Assembly (NCBI RefSeq): GCF_052857255.1
Contig: NC_135500.1
Coordinates: 48,510,272-48,574,271 of the forward strand
Direction: 5' to 3'
Source of the DNA: Amblyomma americanum
Lineage: Eukaryota; Arthropoda; Arachnida; Ixodida; Ixodidae
DNA: 64,000 nt
Shown here: positions 13,965 through 23,852 of the stretch, in pieces
Layout: each line of letters begins with the position of its first letter
Position numbering within the stretch: the first letter of the stretch is position 1
The notes under the pieces: generated by a model
What the model saw: the letters and a program-made list of their open reading frames with translations, nothing else
What the model was told of the DNA's origin: nothing
Database searches by the model: none
Translations under genes and position numbers: made by a program

Positions 13965-15293
13965 GGCAATCCAATCTGCTGCTTTCCTGGGTATCTATGT
14001 TTTGCGTGTAAGCGAACCTAGAGAGTGTTCACCAGCTCCACCCTCGTCCGTAGCGGTGGACGTAGCACGTCCTGTAATACCGCAAGTGTGACGTAGAACG
14101 TCATGTAACGGCGAGGGCGGAAACTGTGCGAGAGCGCACTCATGCTACCTATGGCATCAAGACTGCCAGAACCAAGACCCCTGTTAAGCTATTAGCAGAA
14201 AAGGCAAATGAAATGTGGGGCTCGTTTGACAAACATATGAAGGAAGACAACAGTCACCGAAACCAAGGTGCATAGGGGAATGTTTTCTTTTTTTTAATTT
14301 CTAATGCCAATCAATTTGTTTAAAGAAAATTACTTATAAACCAGCAGAAAAAACAACCATGCCGCCGGTGGGATCCGAATCCACAAGCTCCAAATATCGC
14401 GTCCGGTGCTCTTACCAACTCAGCTACGGCGACGGCTGCCCAATTTGCTGCTTTCGTGGGTTTCTATGTTTTGCGTGTAAGCGAACCTTGAAAGTGTTCA
14501 CCAGCGCCACCCTGGTCCATAGCGGTGGACGTAGCACGTCCTGTAATAACGCAAGTGTGACGTAGAACGTCATCTAACGGCGAGGGCGAAAACTGTGCGA
14601 GAGCCCTCTTATGCTACCTATGGCATCAAGACTGCCAGAACCAAGACCCCCGTTCAGCTATCAGCAGACAAAGCAAATGAAATGAGGGGCTCGTTTGACA
14701 AACATATGAAGGAAGACAACAGTCACCGGAACCAAGTTGCATAGGGGTGTGTTTTCTTTTTTTTAATTTCTAATGCCAATCAGTTTGTTTAAAGAAAATT
14801 ACTTATAAACCAGCAGAAAAAAACCATGCCGCCGGTGGGATCCCAAAACACAACGTCCGAATATCGCGTCCGGTGCCCTTACCAACTGAGCTACGGCGAC
14901 GGCTGTGCATCTGCTGCTTTCGTGGGTATCTATGTTTTGCGTGTAAGCGAACCACGAGAGTGTTCACCACCACCACCCTCGTCCATAGCGGTGGACGTAG
15001 CACGACCTGTAATACCGCAAGTGTGACGTAGAACTTCATGTAACGGTGAGGGCGGAAACTGTGCGACAGCCCTCTCATGCTTCCTATGGCATCAAGACTG
15101 CCAGAACCAAGACCCCTGTTAAGCATTTAGCAGACAAGGCCAATGAAATGACGGGCTCGTTTGACAAACATATGAAGGAAGACAACAGTCACCAAAACCA
15201 AGGTGCATAGGGGAATGTTTTCTTTTTTTAATTTCTAATGCCAATCAATTTGTTTAAAGAAGATTACTTATAAACCAGCAAAAAAAGCAACCA

Positions 15294-15367
15294 TGCCGCC
15301 GGTGGGATCCGAACCCACAACCTCCGAATATCGCGTCCGGTGCTCTTACCAACTGAGCAACGGCGAC
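15294..15367 (-). tRNA. tRNA-like gene, A9 to T variant
   Basis: The cloverleaf is intact apart from the acceptor 2:71 wobble. Bases 8-9 read TT instead of TA, which breaks the first purine of the A box. Same type at 19032 and 41017. Confidence 0.55.
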
Positions 15368-18094
15368 GGCTGTCAAATCTGCTGCTTTCGTGGGTATCTA
15401 TGTTTTGCGTGTAAGCGAACCTTGAGAGTGTTCACCAGCGCCACCCTCGTCCATAGCGGTGGACGTAGCACGACCTGTAATACCGCAAGTGTGACGTAGA
15501 ACGTCATGTAACGGCGAGGGCGAAGACTGCGAGAGCTCTCTTATGCTACCTATGGCATCAAGACTGCTTGAACCAAGACCCCCGTTAAGCTATCAGCAGA
15601 CAAAGCAAATGAAATGAGGGGCTCGTTTGACAAACATATGAAGGAAGACAACAGTCACCGGAACCAAGGTGCATAGGGGAGTGTTTTCTTTTTTTTCAAT
15701 TTCGAATGCCAATCAATGTGTCTAAAGAAAGTTACTTATAAACCAGCAGAAAAAAAAACCATGTCGCCGGTGGGATCCAAACCCACAACCTCCGAATATC
15801 GCGTCCGGTGCTCTTACCGACTGAGCTACTGCGACGGCTGTCCAATCTGCTGCCTTCGTGGGTATCTATGTTTTGCGTGTAAGCGAACCTAGAGAGTGTT
15901 CCCCAGCGCCACCCTCGTTCATAGTGGTGGGTGTAGCACGTCCTGTAATACCGCAAGTGTGACGTAGAACGTCATGTAACGGCGAGGGCGGAAACTGTGC
16001 GAGAACCCTATTATGCTACCTATGGCATCAAGACTGCCAGAACAAAGACCCCCGTTAGGATATTAGCAGAAAAGACAAATGAAATGAGGGGCTCGTTTGA
16101 CAAACATATGAAGGAAGACAATAGTCAGCGAAACCAAGGTGCATGGAGGAATGTTTTCTTTTTTTAATTTCTAATGCCAATCAGTTTGTTTAAAGAAAAT
16201 TACTTATAAACCAGCAGAAAAAAACCATGCCGCCGTTGGGATCCCAAAACACAACGTCCGAATATCGCGTCCGGTGCCCTTACCAACTGAGCTACGGCGA
16301 CGGCTGTGCATCTGCTGCTTTCGTGGGTATCTATGTTTTGCGTGTAAGCGAACCTTGAGAGTGTTCACCAGCGCCACCCTCGTCCATAGCGGTGGACGTA
16401 GCACGACCTGTAATACCGCAAGTGTGACGTAGAACGTCATGTAACGGCGAGGGCGAAGACTGCGAGAGCCCTCTTATGCTACCTATGGCATCAAGACTGC
16501 CAGAACCAAGACCCCCGTTAAGCTATCAGCAGACAAAGCAAATGAAATGAGGGGCTCGTTTGACAAACATATGAAGGAAGACAACAGTCACCGGAACCAA
16601 GGTGCATAGGGGAGCGTTTTCTTTTTTTCAATTTCGAATGCCAATCAATTTTTCTAAAGAAAGTTACTTATAAACCAGCAGAAAAAAAAACCATGTCGCC
16701 GGTGGGTTCCGAACCCACAACCTCCGAATATCGCGTCCAGTGCTCTTACAAACTGAGCTACGGTGACGGCTATCCAATCTGCTGCTTTCCTGGGTATCTA
16801 TGTTTTGCGTGTAAGCGAACCTAGAGAGTGTTCACCAGCTCCACCCTCGTCCGTAGCGGTGGACGTAGCATGTCCTGTAATACCGCAAGTGTGACGTAGA
16901 ACGTCATGTAACGGCGAGGGCGGAAACTGCGAGAGCGCACTCATGCTACCTATGGCATCAAGACTGCCAGAACCAAGACCCCTGTTAAGCTATTAGCAGA
17001 AAAGGCAAATGAAATGTGGGGCTCGTTTGACAAACATATGAAGGAAGACAACAGTCACCGAAACCAAGGTGCATAGGGGAATGCTTTCTTTTTTTAATTT
17101 CTAATGCCAATCAATTTGTTTAAAGAAAATTACTTATAAACCAGCAGAAAAAACAACCATGCCGCCGGTGGGATCCGAATCCACAAGCTCCGAATATCGC
17201 GTCCGGTGCTCTTACCAACTCAGCTACGGCGACGGCTGTCCAATTTGCTGCTTTCGTGGGTATCTATGTTTTGCGTGTAAGCGAACCTTGAAAGTGTTCA
17301 CCAGCGCCACCCTCGTCCATAGCGGTGGACGTAGCACGTCCTGTAATAACGCAAGTGTGACGTAGAACGTCATGTAACGGCGAGGGCGAAAACTGTGCGA
17401 GAGCCCTCTTATGCTATCTATGGCATCAAGACTGCCAGAACCAAGACCCCCGTTCAGTTATCAGCAGACAAAGCAAATGAAATGAGGGGCTCGTTTGACA
17501 AACATATGAAGGAAGACAACAGTCACCGGAACCAAGTTGCATAGGGGTGTGTTTTCTTTTTTTTAATTTCTAATGGCAATCAGTTTGTTTAAAGAAAATT
17601 ACTTATAAACCAGCAGAAAAAAACCATGCCGCCGGTGGGATCCCAAAACACAACGTCCGAATATCGCGTCCGGTGCCCTTACCAACTGAGCTACGGCGAC
17701 GGCTGTGCATCTGCTGCTTTCGTGGGTATCTATGTTTTGCGTGTAAGCGAACCTCGAGAGTGTTCACCACCACCACCCTCGTCCATAGCGGTGGACGTAG
17801 CACGACCTGTAATACCGCAAGTGTGACGTAGAACTTCATGTAACGGCGAGGGCCGAAACTGTGCGAGAACCCTCTTATGCTACCTATGGCATCAAGACTG
17901 CCAGAACCAAGACCCCCGTTAAGCTATCAGCAGACAAAGCAAATGAAATGAGGGGCTCGTTTGACAAACATATGAAGGAAGACAACAGTCACCGGAACCA
18001 AGGTGCATAGGGGAGCGTTTTCTTTTTTTCAATTTCGAATGCCAATCAATTTTTCTAAAGAAAGTTACTTATAAACCAGCAGAAAAAAAAACCA

Positions 18095-18168
18095 TGTCGC
18101 CGGTGGGTTCCGATCCCACAACCTCCGAATATCGCGTCCGGTGCTCTTACCAACTGAGCTACGGCGAC
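18095..18168 (-). tRNA. tRNA-like gene, duplicate of the 13891 copy
   Basis: Matches the copy 4204 bp upstream, including the ATCGGAA T-loop. It belongs to the duplicated segment that contains the crossover hybrid at 18564. Confidence 0.57.
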
Positions 18169-19031
18169 GGCAATCCAATCTGCTGCTTTCCTGGGTATCT
18201 ATGTTTTGCGTGTAAGCGAACCTAGAGAGTGTTCACCAGCTCCACCCTCGTCCGTAGCGGTGGACGTAGCACGTCCTGTAATACCGCAAGTGTGACGTAG
18301 AACGTCATGTAACGGCGAGGGCGGAAACTGTGCGAGAGCGCACTCATGCTACCTATGGCATCAAGACTGCCAGAACCAAGACCCCTGTTAAGCTATTAGC
18401 AGAAAAGGCAAATGAAATGTGGGGCTCGTTTGACAAACATATGAAGGAAGACAACAGTCACCGAAACCAAGGTGCATAGGGGAATGTTTTCTTTTTTTTA
18501 ATTTCTAATGCCAATCAATTTGTTTAAAGAAAATTACTTATAAACCAGCAGAAAAAACAACCATGCCGCCGGTGGGATCCGAATCCACAAGCTCCAAATA
18601 TCGCGTCCGGTGCTCTTACCAACTCAGCTACGGCGACGGCTGCCCAATTTGCTGCTTTCGTGGGTTTCTATGTTTTGCGTGTAAGCGAACCACGAGAGTG
18701 TTCACCACCACCACCCTCGTCCATAGCGGTGGACGTAGCACGACCTGTAATACCGCAAGTGTGACGTAGAACTTCATGTAACGGCGAGGGCGGAAACTGT
18801 GCGACAGCCCTCTCATGCTTCCTATGGCATCAAGACTGCCAGAACCAAGACCCCTGTTAAGCATTTAGCAGACAAGGCAAATGAAATGACGGGCTCGTTT
18901 GACAAACATATGAAGGAAGACAACAGTCACCAAAACCAAGGTGCATAGGGGAATGTTTTCTTTTTTTAATTTCTAATGCCAATCAATTTGTTTAAAGAAG
19001 ATTACTTATAAACCAGCAAAAAAAGCAACCA

Positions 19032-19105
19032 TGCCGCCGGTGGGATCCGAACCCACAACCTCCGAATATCGCGTCCGGTGCTCTTACCAACTGAGCAACG
19101 GCGAC
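19032..19105 (-). tRNA. tRNA-like gene, A9 to T variant, duplicate of 15294
   Basis: Same sequence type as 15294 but 3738 bp away, whereas the neighbouring copies are 4204 bp apart. The difference is one unit lost from this duplicate. Confidence 0.55.
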
Positions 19106-19486
19106 GGCTGTCAAATCTGCTGCTTTCGTGGGTATCTATGTTTTGCGTGTAAGCGAACCTTGAGAGTGTTCACCAGCGCCACCCTCGTCCATAGCGGTGG
19201 ACGTAGCACGACCTGTAATACCGCAAGTGTGACGTAGAACGTCATGTAACGGCGAGGGCGAAGACTGCGAGAGCTCTCTTATGCTACCTATGGCATCAAG
19301 ACTGCTTGAACCAAGACCCCCGTTAAGCTATCAGCAGACAAAGCAAATGAAATGAGGGGCTCGTTTGACAAACATATGAAGGATGACAACAGTCACCGGA
19401 ACCAAGGTGCATAGGGGAGTGTTTTCTTTTTTTTAATTTTGAATGCCAATCAATTTGTCTAAAGAAAATTATTTATAAACCAGCAG

Positions 19487-19492
19487 AAAAAA
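19487..19492 (-). terminator. T6 Pol III terminator of the representative unit
   Basis: An A6 run on the plus strand is T6 in gene direction and lies six bases past the discriminator base. Nearly every unit has four to ten T at this point. Confidence 0.6.
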
Positions 19493-19509
19493 CAACCATG
19501 TCGCCGGTG

Positions 19510-19520
19510 GGATCCGAACC
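19510..19520 (-). promoter_or_regulatory. Internal Pol III B box of the representative tRNA-like gene
   Basis: GGTTCGGATCC in gene direction fits the B-box consensus GGTTCRANNCC except at position 58, where G replaces A. A minority of units (for example 2660, 20438, 52266, 60686) restore the A. Confidence 0.6.
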
Positions 19521-19553
19521 CACAACCTCCGAATATCGCGTCCGGTGCTCTTA

Positions 19554-19565
19554 CCAACTGAGCTA
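19554..19565 (-). promoter_or_regulatory. Internal Pol III A box of the representative tRNA-like gene
   Basis: TAGCTCAGTTGG in gene direction fits the A-box consensus TRGYNNANNNG. It is kept in units with the GAGC plus-strand D-arm and lost or weakened in the CCCAGC, GAGCAA and GAGCATG subtypes. Confidence 0.65.
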
Positions 19566-20437
19566 CGGCGACGGCTGTCCAATCTGCTGCTTTCGTGGGT
19601 ATCTATGTTTTGCGTGTAAGCGAACCTAGAGAGTGTTCACCAGCGCCACACTCGTCCATAGCGGTGGACGTAGCACGTCCTGATATACCGCAAGTGTGAC
19701 GTAGAACGTCATGTAACGGCGAGGGCGGAAACTGTGCGAGAACCCTATTATGCTACCTATGGAATCAAGACTGCCAGAACCAAGACCCCCATTAAGCTAT
19801 CAGCAGACAAAGCAAATGAAATGAGGGGCTCGTTTGACAAACATATGAAGGAAGACAACAGTCACCGGAACCAAGGTGCATAGGGGAGTGTTTTCTTTTT
19901 TTTCAATTTCGAATGCCAATCAATGTGTCTAAAGAAAGTTACTTATAAACCAGCAGAAAAAAAAAACCATGTCGCCGGTGGGATCCAAACCCACAACCTC
20001 CGAATATCGCGTCCGGTGCTCTTACCAACTGAGCTACTGCGACGGCTGTCCAATCTGCTGCCTTCGTGGGTATCTATGTTTTGCGTGTAAGCGAACCTAG
20101 AGAGTGTTCCCCAGCGCCACCCTCGTTCATAGTGGTGGGTGTAGCACGTCCTGTAATACCGCAAGTGTGACGTAGAACGTCATGTAACGGCGAGGGCGGA
20201 AACTGTGCGAGAACCCTATTATGCTACCTATGGCATCAAGACTGCCAGAACAAAGACCCCCGTTAGGATATTAGCAGAAAAGACAAATGAAATGAGGGGC
20301 TCGTTTGACAAACATATGAAGGAAGACAATAGTCAGCGAAACCAAGGTGCATGGAGGAATGTTTTCTTTTTTTAATTTCTAATGCCAATCAATTTGTTTA
20401 AAGAAAATTACTTATAAACCAGCAGAAAAAACAACCA

Positions 20438-20511
20438 TGCCGCCGGTGGGATTCGAACCCACAGCCTCCGAATATCGCGTCCGGTGCTCTTACCAACCCA
20501 GCTATGGCGAC
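20438..20511 (-). tRNA. tRNA-like gene with canonical TTCGAAT T-loop
   Basis: The B box reads GGTTCGAATCC, a perfect consensus. The D-arm has C13 and A14 changed to G, and acceptor base 7 is A, which mismatches C66. Same type at 21847 and 36815; 31205 has an added T-stem mismatch. Confidence 0.5.
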
Positions 20512-20906
20512 GGCTGTCCAATTTGCTGCTTTCGTGGGTATATATGTTTTGCGTGTAAGCGAACCTTGAAAGTGTTCACCAGCGCCACCCTCGTCCATAG
20601 CGGTGGACGTAGCACGTCCTCTAATACCGCAAGTGTGACGTAGAACGTCATGTAACGGCGAGGGCGAAAACTGTGCGAGAGCCCTCTTATGCTACCAATG
20701 GCATCAAGACTGCTTGAACCAAGACCCCCGTTAAGCTATCAGCAGACAAAGCAAATGAAATGAGGGGCTCGTTTGACAAACATATGAAGGATGACAACAG
20801 TCACCGGAACCAAGGTGCATAGGGGAGTGTTTTCTTTTTTTTAATTTTGAATGCCAATCAATTTGTCTAAAGAAAATTATTTATAAACCAGCAGAAAAAA
20901 CAACCA

Positions 20907-20980
20907 TGTCGCCGGTGGGATCCGAACCCACAACCTCCGAATATCGCGTCCGGTGCTCTTACCAACTGAGCTACGGCGAC
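20907..20980 (-). tRNA. tRNA-like gene, full consensus copy
   Basis: Identical by eye to 19499-19572 over all 74 positions. Its terminator is T6. Confidence 0.66.
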
Positions 20981-21376
20981 GGCTGTCCAATCTGCTGCTT
21001 TCGTGGGTATCTATGTTTTGCGTGTAAGCGAACCTAGAGAGTGTTCACCAGCGCCACACTCGTCCATAGCGGTGGACGTAGCACGTCCTGATATACCGCA
21101 AGTGTGACGTAGAACGTCATGTAACGGCGAGGGCGGAAACTGTGCGAGAGCCCTCTCGTGCTACCTATGGCGTCAAGACTGCCAGAACAAAGATCCCCGT
21201 TAAGCTATTAGCAGAAAAGGCAAATGAAATGAGGGGCTCGTTTGACAAACATACGAAGGAAGACAACAGTCACCGGAACCAAGGTGGATAGGGGAGTGTT
21301 TTCTTTTTTTTTCAATTTCGAATGCCAATCAATGTGTCTAAAGAAAGTTACTTATAAACCAGCAGAAAAAAAACCA

Positions 21377-21450
21377 TGTCGCCGGTGGGATCCGAACCCA
21401 CAACCTCCGAATATCGCGTCCGGTGCTCTTACCAACTGAGCTACGGCGAC
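21377..21450 (-). tRNA. tRNA-like gene, full consensus copy
   Basis: Identical by eye to the 19499 copy, with a longer T8 terminator because the spacer is AAAAAAAACC on the plus strand. Confidence 0.66.
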
Positions 21451-22316
21451 GGCTGTCCAATCTGCTGCTTTCGTGGGTATCTATGTTTTGCGTGTAAGCG
21501 AACCTAGAGAGTGTTCACCAGATCCACCCTCGTCCGTAGCGGTGGACGTAACACGTCCTGCAATACCGCAAGTGTGACGTAGAACGTCATGTAACGGCGA
21601 GGGCGGAAACTGTGCGAGAGCCCTCTTATGCTACCTATGGCATAAAAACTGCCAGAACCAAGACCCCCGTTAAGCTATCAGCAGACAAAGCAAATGAAAT
21701 GAGGGGGTCGTTTGACAAACATATGAAGGAAGACAACACTCACCGGAACCAAGGTACATAGGGGAATGTTTTCTTTTTTTTTCAATTTCGAATGCCAATC
21801 AATGTGTCTAAAGAAAGTTACTTATAAACCAGCAGAAAAAACAACCATGCCGCCGGTGGGATTCGAACCCACAGCCTCCGAATATCGCGTCCGGTGCTCT
21901 TACCAACCCAGCTATGGCGACGGCTGTCCAATTTGCTGCTTTCGTGGGTATCAATATTTTGCATGAAAGCGAACCTTGAGAGTGTTCACCAGCGCCACCC
22001 TCGTCCATAGCGGTGGACGTAGCACGTCCTGTAATACCGCAAGTGTGACGTAGAACATCATGTAACGGCGAGGGCAAAAACTGTGCGAGAGCCCTCTTAT
22101 GCTACCTATGGCATCAAGACTGCCAGAACCAAGACCCCCGTTAAGCTATCAGCAGACAAAGCAAATAAAATGAGGGGCTCGTTTGACAAACATATGAAGG
22201 AAGACAACAGTCACCGGAACCAAGGTGCATAGGGGAGTGTTTTCTTTTTTTTAATTTCGACTGCCAATCAATTTGTCTAAAAAAAATTATTTATAAACCA
22301 GCAGAAAAAACAGCCA

Positions 22317-22390
22317 TGTCGCCGGTGGGATCCGAACCCACAACCTCCGAATATCGCGTCCGGTGCTCTTACCAACTGAGCTACGGCGAC
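22317..22390 (-). tRNA. tRNA-like gene, full consensus copy
   Basis: Identical by eye to the 19499 copy in the gene. The flanking body differs just upstream of the gene (GGCTCTCC for GGCTGTCC on the plus strand). Confidence 0.66.
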
Positions 22391-23852
22391 GGCTCTCCAA
22401 TCTCCGGCTTTCGTGGGTATCTATGTTTTGCGTGTAAGCGAACCTAGAGAGTGTTCACCAGCGCCACACTCGTCCATAGCGGTGGACGTAGCACGTCCTG
22501 TAATACCGCAAGTGTGACGTAGAACGTCATGTAACGGCGAGGGCGGAAACTGTGCGAGAGCCCTCTCATGCTACCTATGGCATCAAGACTGCCAGAACCA
22601 AGACCCCTGTTAAGCTATCAGCAGACAAAGCAAGTGAAATGAGGGGGTCGTTTGACAAACATATGAAGGAAGACAACAGTCACAGAAACCAAGATGCAAA
22701 GGGGAATGTTTTCTTTTTTTCAATTTCTAATGCCAATCATTTTGTTTAAAGAAAATTACTTATAAACCAGCAGAAAAAAACCACCATGCCGCCGGTGGGA
22801 TCCGAACCCACAAGCTCCGAATATCGCGTCCGGTGCTCTTACCAACTCAGCTACGGCGACGGCTGTCCAATTTGCTGCTTTCGTGGGTATCTATGTTTTG
22901 CGTGTAAGCGAACCTTGGAAGTGTTCACCAGCGCCACCCTCGTCCATAGCGGTGGACGTAGCACGTCCTGTAATAACGCAAGTGTGACGTAGAACGTCAT
23001 GTAACGGCGAGGGCGAAAACTGTGCGAGAGCCCTCTTATGCTACGTATGGCATAAAAACTGCCAGAACCAAGACCCCCGTTAAGCTATCAGCAGACAAAG
23101 CAAATGAAATGAGGGGGTCGTTTGACAAACATATGAAGGAAGACAACACTCACCGGAACCAAGGTACATAGGGGAACGTTTTCTTTTTTTTAATTTCTAA
23201 TGCCAACCAATTTGTTTAAAGAAAATTACTTATAAACCAGCAGAAAAAAAACCATGCCGCCGGTGGGATCCGAACACACAACGTCCGAATATCGCGTCCG
23301 GTGCCCTTACCAACTGAGCTACGGCGACGGCTGTGCAATCTGCTGCTTTCCTGGGTATCTATGTTTTGCGTGTAAGCGAACATCGAGAGTGTTCACCACC
23401 ACCACCCTCGTCCATAGCGGTGGACGTAGCACGACCTGTAATACCGCAAGTGTGACGTAGAACTTCATGTAACGGTAAGGGCGGAAACTGTGCGACAGCC
23501 CTCTCATGCTACGTATGGCATCAAGACTGAAAGAACCAAGACCCCTGTTAAGCATTTAGCAGACAAGGCAAATGAAATGAGGGGCTCGTTTGACAAACAT
23601 ATGAAGGAAGACAACAGTCACCGAAACCAAGGTGCATAGGGGAATGTTTTCTTTTTTAATTTCTAATGCCAATCAATTTGTTTAAAGAAAATTACTTTTA
23701 AACCAGCAGAAAAAACAACTATACCGCCGGTGGCATTCGAACCCACAGCCTCCGAATATCGCGTCCGGTGCTCTTACCAACCCAGCTATGGCGACGGCTG
23801 TCCAATTTGCTGCTTTTGTGGGTATCTATGTTTTGCGTGCAAGCGAACCTTG

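Larger units (their letters stand above)
19499..19572 (-). tRNA. tRNA-like gene, full consensus copy (representative)
   Basis: Arms in gene direction: acceptor GTCGCCG, TA, D-stem GCTC, loop AGTTGGTAA (with G18G19), GAGC, A26, anticodon stem CCGGA, loop CGCGATA, TTCGG, variable AGGTT, T-stem GTGGG, loop TTCGGAT, CCCAC, acceptor CGGCGAC, base 73 A. All seven acceptor pairs are Watson-Crick; the anticodon stem has one G-U. Positional anticodon is CGA (Ser), but bases 33 and 37 are G and T rather than U and a purine. A type II long variable arm expected for tRNA-Ser is absent. It could be a tRNA-derived Pol III element rather than a tRNA that is charged and decodes. The same sequence recurs at 20907, 21377 and 22317. 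Confidence 0.68.
1..23852 (-). repeat. Tandem array block A: ~468-bp tRNA-like satellite, 51 tRNA-like copies
   Basis: Head-to-tail repeat of a ~467-468 bp unit; the window opens inside a unit body. Each unit carries a 74-nt tRNA-like gene on the minus strand. Lower coordinates of these genes: 320, 788, 1256, 1723, 2190, 2660, 3130, 3598, 4067, 4533, 5000, 5465, 5932, 6402, 6869, 7338, 7806, 8275, 8746, 9215, 9681, 10146, 10615, 11085, 11553, 12021, 12488, 12955, 13423, 13891, 14360, 14827, 15294, 15762, 16228, 16694, 17160, 17627, 18095, 18564, 19032, 19499, 19970, 20438, 20907, 21377, 21847, 22317, 22787, 23255, 23722. Add 73 for the upper end. Degenerate copies include 5465, 10146, 12488, 13423, 14827, 16228 and 17627 (T-arm loop and stem changed). 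Copies 2190, 7806, 9681, 12021, 12955 and 17160 have one T-stem mismatch and a D-stem mismatch. The ~390 bp between genes holds short inverted repeats and a T7-T9 tract, with no gene. Confidence 0.95.
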
